6,492 nucleotides of DNA from Erythrobacter sp. (lineage in GTDB: Bacteria > Pseudomonadota > Alphaproteobacteria > Sphingomonadales > Sphingomonadaceae). The stretch is taken from assembly GCA_013214365.1 (NCBI GenBank), contig JABSPI010000054.1, positions 1-6,492 of the forward strand. Direction: 5' to 3'. The notes beneath the pieces are model-generated. The model did not search any database. It had not been told where the DNA came from and was given only the letters and a program-made list of their open reading frames with translations. The translations under genes and the position numbers were made by a program. Shown here one piece after another: positions 1 through 6,492 of the stretch (positions are counted from its first letter, which is position 1; every line of letters begins with the position of its first letter).

Positions 1-347
1 TCCATTTGATCGGGCAAAGAATGGGCAAAGACATCAGCCGAACCGATCCCGGTGCCCGGCACGATCAGCGATTGCATCGACCAGCTCGGGCATTCGCGGT
101 GCGCGCGATGTTCGCGCCGCAGATAGCTGACATTGGTGTGGCGGCTATCGGCTTCGATTGCGCGCATAATGGCAAGGACGATATCCTCGTCGCCCTCCAG
201 CAATTGCATAAAACGCCGCGTGTCATAGGCCAAAAGACCGGTCACATCGTGATCGGCATTGTTCCTCGCCGAGTGGATGGCGAGCGCTTCAACCATTTTC
301 TGCGTGATGTCGGTGTCAGCGACACTCACATAGATGAGCGATAACAC
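1..347 (-). CDS. BLUF-domain blue-light photoreceptor (3' end outside window)
   Basis: Translation of the minus strand from a GTG at 347 gives 115 codons that run off the window edge. They form an almost complete BLUF (blue light using FAD) domain, which binds flavin non-covalently and signals through a hydrogen-bond switch. Every landmark is present: Tyr6 (LIYVS), Ser26, Asn30 (RNNA), TGLL at 36-39, Gln48 (FMQLLEG), DSRH at 67-70, and Trp89/Met91 (SWSM). The spacings Tyr-Asn 24, Tyr-Gln 42, Tyr-Trp 83 and Tyr-Met 85 equal those of AppA Y21, N45, Q63, W104 and M106, so photochemistry should be intact. The start is supported by AAAGGA seven bases upstream and by the domain starting at once; I see no in-frame ATG in the roughly 80 bases upstream. 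Cys86 sits where many BLUF proteins have Phe. There is no room for an N-terminal partner. The visible tail (residues 97-115) is unassigned, so it may be a short stand-alone BLUF protein or carry an effector beyond the edge. The family call is firm; the output is unknown. Confidence 0.93.
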   Translation of the reverse strand, partial: MLSLIYVSVADTDITQKMVEALAIHSARNNADHDVTGLLAYDTRRFMQLLEGDEDIVLAIMRAIEADSRHTNVSYLRREHRAHRECPSWSMQSLIVPGTGIGSADVFAHSLPDQM

Positions 348-3300
348 ACTCTGTTCCTTTATCTCTTCTCCAACCGCCCCAATGCCTAAAAACCGGCACA
401 AGGCAGCTATGTAAGATAAATTGCGAGAGGGCCGCTTGGTTCCCTGTTTTCTTGCAATCACGCAATCATGCGGTGGCGATTTGGCGCGTTTGCGCCCCGC
501 CGCGCTCAGCTGGAGCGTTTGCGCCGCCGCATCATCCCTTCTTGGGCGACGCTGGCGACCAATTCGCCTTGCTGGTTGAAAATGCGCCCGCGATTGAACC
601 CGCGGCCACCGCCCGACCACGGCGCATCAGTGGCATAGAGCAGCCATTCATCAGCGCGCGCTTCGCGGTGAAACCACAAAGCGTGATCTAGGCTCGCCCC
701 GACCAATTCGCCGCGCATCCACGACAGGCCATGCGGCAGCGCGCTTGTGCCAAGCAGAGTGTAATCGCTGGCATAAGCGATCATCGCGCGGTGCAAAGCG
801 GGATCATCTGGCAAAGGGGCCACCGTGCGAAACCAGCTATGGGCTTGCGGCGCTTTGGGCTCTGCATTCATCCAATGCAGCTTGTCGAGCGTGCGCATTT
901 CAATCGGGCGCGGGCGCAACATCAAGGCGCGCTGGGCTGGGTTGAGGCGATCACCCATTTTGTCGGCCATCGCCCGGCGCATATCCATGTCGGATTTGAG
1001 CGTTTCGGGGTCCGCGGCGTCGGGCATGGGCGATGCGTCGTGTTCCAACCCCTCTTCGGGGACCTGAAAACTGGCGGTCAGATTGAGGATCGGGCTTGAT
1101 GAGCCATCCTCGTTTTCCTGGCTTGCGACCACCCGCCGGTTGGAAAAGCTGCGTCCGTCAAAATCGCGTTCGATCCGGTATTCGATCGGCGTGCCTTCGC
1201 GACCACCGCGCAGGAAATAGGCATGCAGCGAATGGGCGACCTTGGTTTCGGGGATTGAGGCTTGGGCCGCTTGCAGGGCCTGGGCAATCACTTGCCCGCC
1301 AAACACCCGGCCAACGCCCCCCTTTTGCGGTTGGCCGGCATAGATGTCCGATGCGCGCTTTTCGACAGTGAGCAGGCGCACCAGCCCATCGACAAGGCGT
1401 TGGGGATCAATTGGCGGTGTGTCGGGCGTATCAGTCATAGCGCATCGCCATGCGCAGCGCGCGGGGCTGTGTCAATCGGATGCACTGCCTGTAAATGTGC
1501 TCAACCGGTTATGCCAAGGCGTCTAAGCGCCCGGAAAGCGTAGGCTTTGGCGCGGTTATTGTGCGGCCAACGGCGCGGCGCAGTGGGCGCAAAACCGCGT
1601 GCACGCAGCCAATGGTTGAGCCCGCGCGCATCGCTCTCGGCATAGCTCCAACTCGACCGCCACGTGATCGACAAAGAGACCGAGCTGGCCGGGCCATTGC
1701 GCACGAAATGCGGGGCCATCACCGGCACATAAACCGCATCGCCCCCGTCCAGATCATAGCTTTTTGCCCGGTCCATAAAGGCCTCATCCCAGCAAAGTTC
1801 GCGCGGACCGCCGGCATGATAGCTTTCATGCACTTCGTCAGGCGCACATCGCGCATCACCAGCGGGGAATTGGGTCATTGTCTTGGTCCCGCGAACCTGC
1901 AGCAAGATATTGTGTTCCGGGTCAAAATGGTAAGGCGTGACGGCGTTGGGGCTGGAGATGAAGATAAACCCTTGCGGGGTCAGCATTTCGCCGGTGCGGC
2001 TCTCGATTTGCGCGCGGATTTCGCCCAGCAGATCGTTTAGCAACGCCCGATAGGCGGGCGCTTGCTCGACATTTTTGAGCACCGCCCAACTGTTGGATTT
2101 GGCGATCATGCGGATGGTTTGAGCAATCGAAAGCCCGGTTTGACCCGGCTTGCCATCGACACCAATCGGCACATCGCCGCGATTATATTCGACACTGTCA
2201 CTCGCCATTGTTTGCGCCAGATCAGCCAGGGCATCGAGCGTGAGCAATGGATGATCGGTCAAAGTGTGGCGCAATTTGTGCGGCGTCTCGGGATAATTCC
2301 GGCCAAACTTAATGCGCGCCTCGTCGCCGAATACGCGGTGGGCATCGGCAGGGCGGGCCGACCATGATGCGATGGGCGCGTTCACGATCCGGAGCCCGCC
2401 CGGGTTTCATAAGCAGACAGCAGCCGAAAGCCGGCGCGGGCAATCGGGCCGCCAAGCGCGATATTGCGGCTGATCACGCGGCGTTTCTCTGACCAGATCC
2501 GCTCGATCATGGAATGCCCTTGGACAGCGCAGCTATCCGCCCAATCAATGCCCGGACGGGTGAGCAGATCGAGATTTTCCAACTGCAACAACAGGCCCGG
2601 GGAAAACCGCGCATAGCGTTCATCGAACGCGGTTTTGAACCCGAACAGGCCCGGCGGGGCGAGAAAATTGGCCAGCATTGCAATCGGTGTGCCATCCAGC
2701 CTGAGAGTCAGCCGTTCCAGCCGCCCAAATCTGGCAGCCCTATTCAAGGCATGGGTGAAAAAGGCCTGGGTTCGCGCATCGCAGCCCAGCGCTGAGCGGG
2801 CGTCCCCTTTCCACCCTGAGGCCTCCAGCGCCAGAAAGTCGGCGATCCATTGATCGATACCGCTGCCATCATCGCAGCGTTCAAAGCTCAGCGCACCTGC
2901 CTCTTCCAAGCGTTTGCGCTGGCGACGCAATTCCTTGCGCCGTTTTGAGCTGAGATTTTGCTTGAGGTATTCCTGGGGGGAAAGCTGCGATGACAACATG
3001 GCGCGCTGCGCTGTATCGACGGTCACTGCGCGGCGCTTGGTCCGCGCCAGAACTGTATCGAGCGCGCGGTTGACCGGACCGTCAGCGGGCAATTGGGCGC
3101 AGTGCAAAAACAAGGCCCGCCGCGAGTTGCGATCTAGGTGATGCAAGGCGTCGCGCCAGAATTGCTGTTCGTATCCCGACCGCACCAAAGGGACGCCGCA
3201 AAATGCGTTGGTATGAAGCCATGTCGCAAGGTGCGGCATCGGGTAGCCGTAATACCTCGTGGGCTGCGCCAAGGGCATCAACCCGGTCAGCTGTTCTTGT

Positions 3301-6300
3301 GACCAGTGCGTCAGCAAAGTGTGTGTATTGTTTGGATCGAGGTGGTTGAGCGAAGCGGTCAGGAACCACGGTTCGAAAAACGGATTGGGTTCGGCTGCGC
3401 CTTCCACCAATTTTTGCCATGCGATGAGGAAGGCAGGATCAGTGCGCTCGGCGCCGCGCAGGATGCGGGTGGTCGCAGATCCGCCCGCCACGTGGCCGGT
3501 TGTGGCGCGAGGCCGCGGCTTTGGGCCGGGGATTGCCGGCGTGTCGGTCATATCCATTGCCTGTCCCCCCATAGCGTCATTGGTTTAGCCTGTGCGTGCT
3601 GTGCCCGCCGCGCGTGCGCAGGGTTTTAGGTGATTTCTCTTAACAAAGGTTTTTGACCAAGTTTGCTTGGCCATTGGGGGCAGGTTGGGCGGGATAGAAA
3701 GGCGGCACGCTTGCCATTTGCCGCATCGCCTGATCAGCGCGGCTCAACCAAAAAGCCCCGCCCGGATCATCTCCGGACGGGGCCAATCTTTGGCTCAAAA
3801 AGCCTGTATTAGTGCGCCAAAGCTGCCAGCAGCAACAGCGCGACGATATTGGTGATCTTGATCATCGGGTTCACCGCCGGACCGGCTGTGTCCTTGTAGG
3901 GATCACCCACCGTGTCACCGGTCACCGCGGCTTTGTGAGCTTCGGAGCCCTTGCCGCCGTGATTGCCGTCTTCGATGTATTTCTTGGCATTATCCCAAGC
4001 ACCGCCACCAGCGGTCATCGAGAGTGCGACAAAAAGCCCACCCACGATCACACCGAGCAACAAAGCACCCAGCGCAGCAAAGGCGTTGTCCTGACCGGCA
4101 ATCCAAAGGATCACGAAATAGGTCACGATCGGCGCCAACACCGGAAGCAGCGATGGAACAATCATTTCCTTGATCGCAGCCTTGGTCACCAGGTCCACAG
4201 TGCGGGCATAGTCAGGACGGCTGGTGCCGGCCATGATGCCCTCATCCTTGGCGAATTGGTCACGCACATCGACCACCACATCGCCCGCGGCGCGGCCAAC
4301 AGCGGTCATGCCCATTGCGCCGAACAGATACGGCAACAGCGCGCCGAGCAGCAGCCCGACGATCACATATGGGTTTTCCAGACCGAAATCGACATTTGCA
4401 TCCGGGAAGTAGCGGCGAAGGTCAGCGGTGTAGGCGGCAAACAGCACGAGCGCTGCAAGACCGGCCGAACCAATCGCATAGCCTTTGGTCACCGCTTTGG
4501 TGGTGTTGCCAACCGCATCGAGCAGGTCGGTTTTTTCACGCACACTTTCATCAAGCCCGGCCATTTCGGCAATGCCGCCGGCATTGTCGGTCACCGGACC
4601 ATAGGCATCGAGCGCCACAACCATACCGGCCAAAGCCAGCATTGCGGTCGCGCCAAACGCAAGGCCGATCAGACCGGCGAGCTGATATGCGCCGATGATC
4701 GCTGCGATGATGACGATGGTTGGCAAAGCGGTCGATTCAAGGCTGATCGCCAGACCTTGGATCACATTGGTGCCGTGGCCCGTTTCCGATGCCTTGGCGA
4801 TGGATTTCACCGGGCGGAAATTGGTGCCGGTGTAATATTCGGTGATCCAGATGATGATCCCGGTCAAGGCAAGGCCGATAAGCGAGCAATAGAACAGGTC
4901 CATGCCGGTAAACTCAACCCCGCTGGGTCCAGCCGCGATCACGGTGTTCATATCGGTGCCCTGTGTGCCCAGCGCATATTGCGTGACAAAAAAGATCAGC
5001 GGGATCGCCAGCACGGCGGTCGCGATGAACCCTTTATACATCGCCCCCATCACATTGGTCCCATTGCCCAGACGGACAAAATAGGTGCCAATGATCGAGG
5101 TCACGATGCACGCGCCACCAATCAAGAGCGGCAAAGCCATCAGCGGAAGCAACAGATCGCCAAGCGCCTCGCTGAACAGCAAAGCGGTCAGAACCATGGT
5201 CGCCCCGACGGTTACAACATAGGTTTCAAACAGGTCGGCCGCCATACCAGCGCAATCGCCCACATTGTCGCCCACATTGTCGGCGATCGTGGCGGGGTTG
5301 CGTGGATCATCTTCGGGAATGCTGGCTTCGACTTTACCGACAAGGTCGGCGCCCACGTCAGCAGCCTTGGTGAAGATACCGCCGCCCAGACGCGCAAAGA
5401 TCGAAATCAACGACGCGCCAAAAGCAAGGCCAACAAGGCCAAAGATCACTTTGTCATCATTCGCCGCCAGACCCATCGGCCCCACGAGAACATAGAACAG
5501 GCCCGCAATCGACAGCAAAGCCAGGCCCGCGACCAGCATGCCGGTGATGGCGCCCGCGCGGAAAGCGATAGTAAGACCTTCCTGCAGCCCTTTCTCAGCC
5601 GCAGCAGCGGTGCGCACATTCGAGCGAACCGAGATATTCATCCCGATATAGCCTGCCACACCAGACAAAACCGCACCGATCACGAAGCTGACCGCAGGGA
5701 CCATGCCCAGCGCAACGCCCACGATAATTGCGGCAACCACGCCGACCATGCCGATCGTGGTGTATTGACGATTGAGGTAAGCCTGCGCGCCCTCTTGAAC
5801 AGCGCCGGCGATTTCTTGCATTTTTGCATTCCCGGCATCAGCGCCGAGAACTTGGCGGCTGGTGAAGATGCCGTACAGCACGGCCAACAAGCCCAACCCG
5901 ATTGATATGAGTATTAAGTCCACGAATAATCCCCTCTGAAGCGTGGAAGGAGCGCCTGGGTTTGCCCATTGACGCGTGGGAGGGGACCATAGGGAGATGA
6001 GTCAAGCTGACAAGCGCCAATGCGCAATCAAACGCACAAGATCACCAGTTTTGAGCGCAATTTGGTCAGTTTTTGTGCCCGCGCGGCCGGCTGCGCGCAA
6101 TTTTACCCGTGTTGATAGCCCAAACCATCGGGGTTGATGATCGGGTTTCCGTCGAGGAAAAGCGGCGCAAATCCGCGCGGCTCGGCCATGCCAATGCGCG
6201 TCGCGGGCACGTTTGGGCTGGTTCCGGCGGGCATGGTGAAGAGCAATTGGTAATCATCACCCCAGCGCAAACATTCCTCGCGCCGGGTCGAATCGGCGAC

Positions 6301-6492
6301 CGGCACGCCCGCGCTATCAATGGTCAGCGACAAAGCGCTGGCCTCGGCCAGACGGAAGGCATCGAGCAATAGGCCGTCGGATATATCCATCATCGCCGTC
6401 ACCAAAGGTGCCAGTGCGCGGCCTTCACCGAGCAAAGGGGCGGGGCGATTGAAGGCGGCCAGATGATTCGGATCGCCTTCGAAACCCAGCAT

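Overview
The window looks like chromosome from an alphaproteobacterium, most likely Sphingomonadales (Erythrobacter or Sphingomonas type). This rests on moderately high GC, the thiL-hppA adjacency that I recall as common in that order, a K+-independent membrane pyrophosphatase, and an alphaproteobacterial cupin-like/JmjC-type protein. The placement is inference from gene content; no 16S or other marker is present.

All six genes lie on the minus strand, so transcription runs from high to low coordinates. In that order: the C-terminal part of thiL (6492-6103, cut by the window edge); a 179-bp leader with a candidate promoter and a possible fold over the ribosome binding site; hppA (5923-3809), closed by a strong intrinsic terminator (3783-3750); a spacer with a 20-bp hyphenated palindrome (3673-3654); a CelD/BcsL-type (BioF2-like) GNAT acyltransferase gene (3557-2382) that overlaps by 4 bp a cupin-like Fe(II) dioxygenase gene (2385-1501); tesB, encoding acyl-CoA thioesterase II (1438-506); and a BLUF blue-light sensor gene (347-1, cut by the window edge).

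Three functional blocks can be separated. thiL is cofactor synthesis (thiamine diphosphate). hppA is membrane energetics: it couples pyrophosphate hydrolysis to proton pumping and probably has its own promoter as well as possible read-through from thiL. After the hppA terminator a second unit starts, in which the acyltransferase and dioxygenase are translationally coupled and the thioesterase follows after 62 bp. The acyltransferase-dioxygenase pair is the least understood part and the best candidate for an undescribed pathway, probably modification of a lipid, peptide or envelope component. The BLUF gene stands 158 bp beyond tesB and begins with a GTG codon, which makes it easy to miss; all the flavin-pocket residues are in place at the spacing of the AppA reference.

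I see no tRNA, rRNA, CRISPR array, insertion sequence, integrase or phage gene. The window reads as core chromosome with one poorly characterised gene pair.
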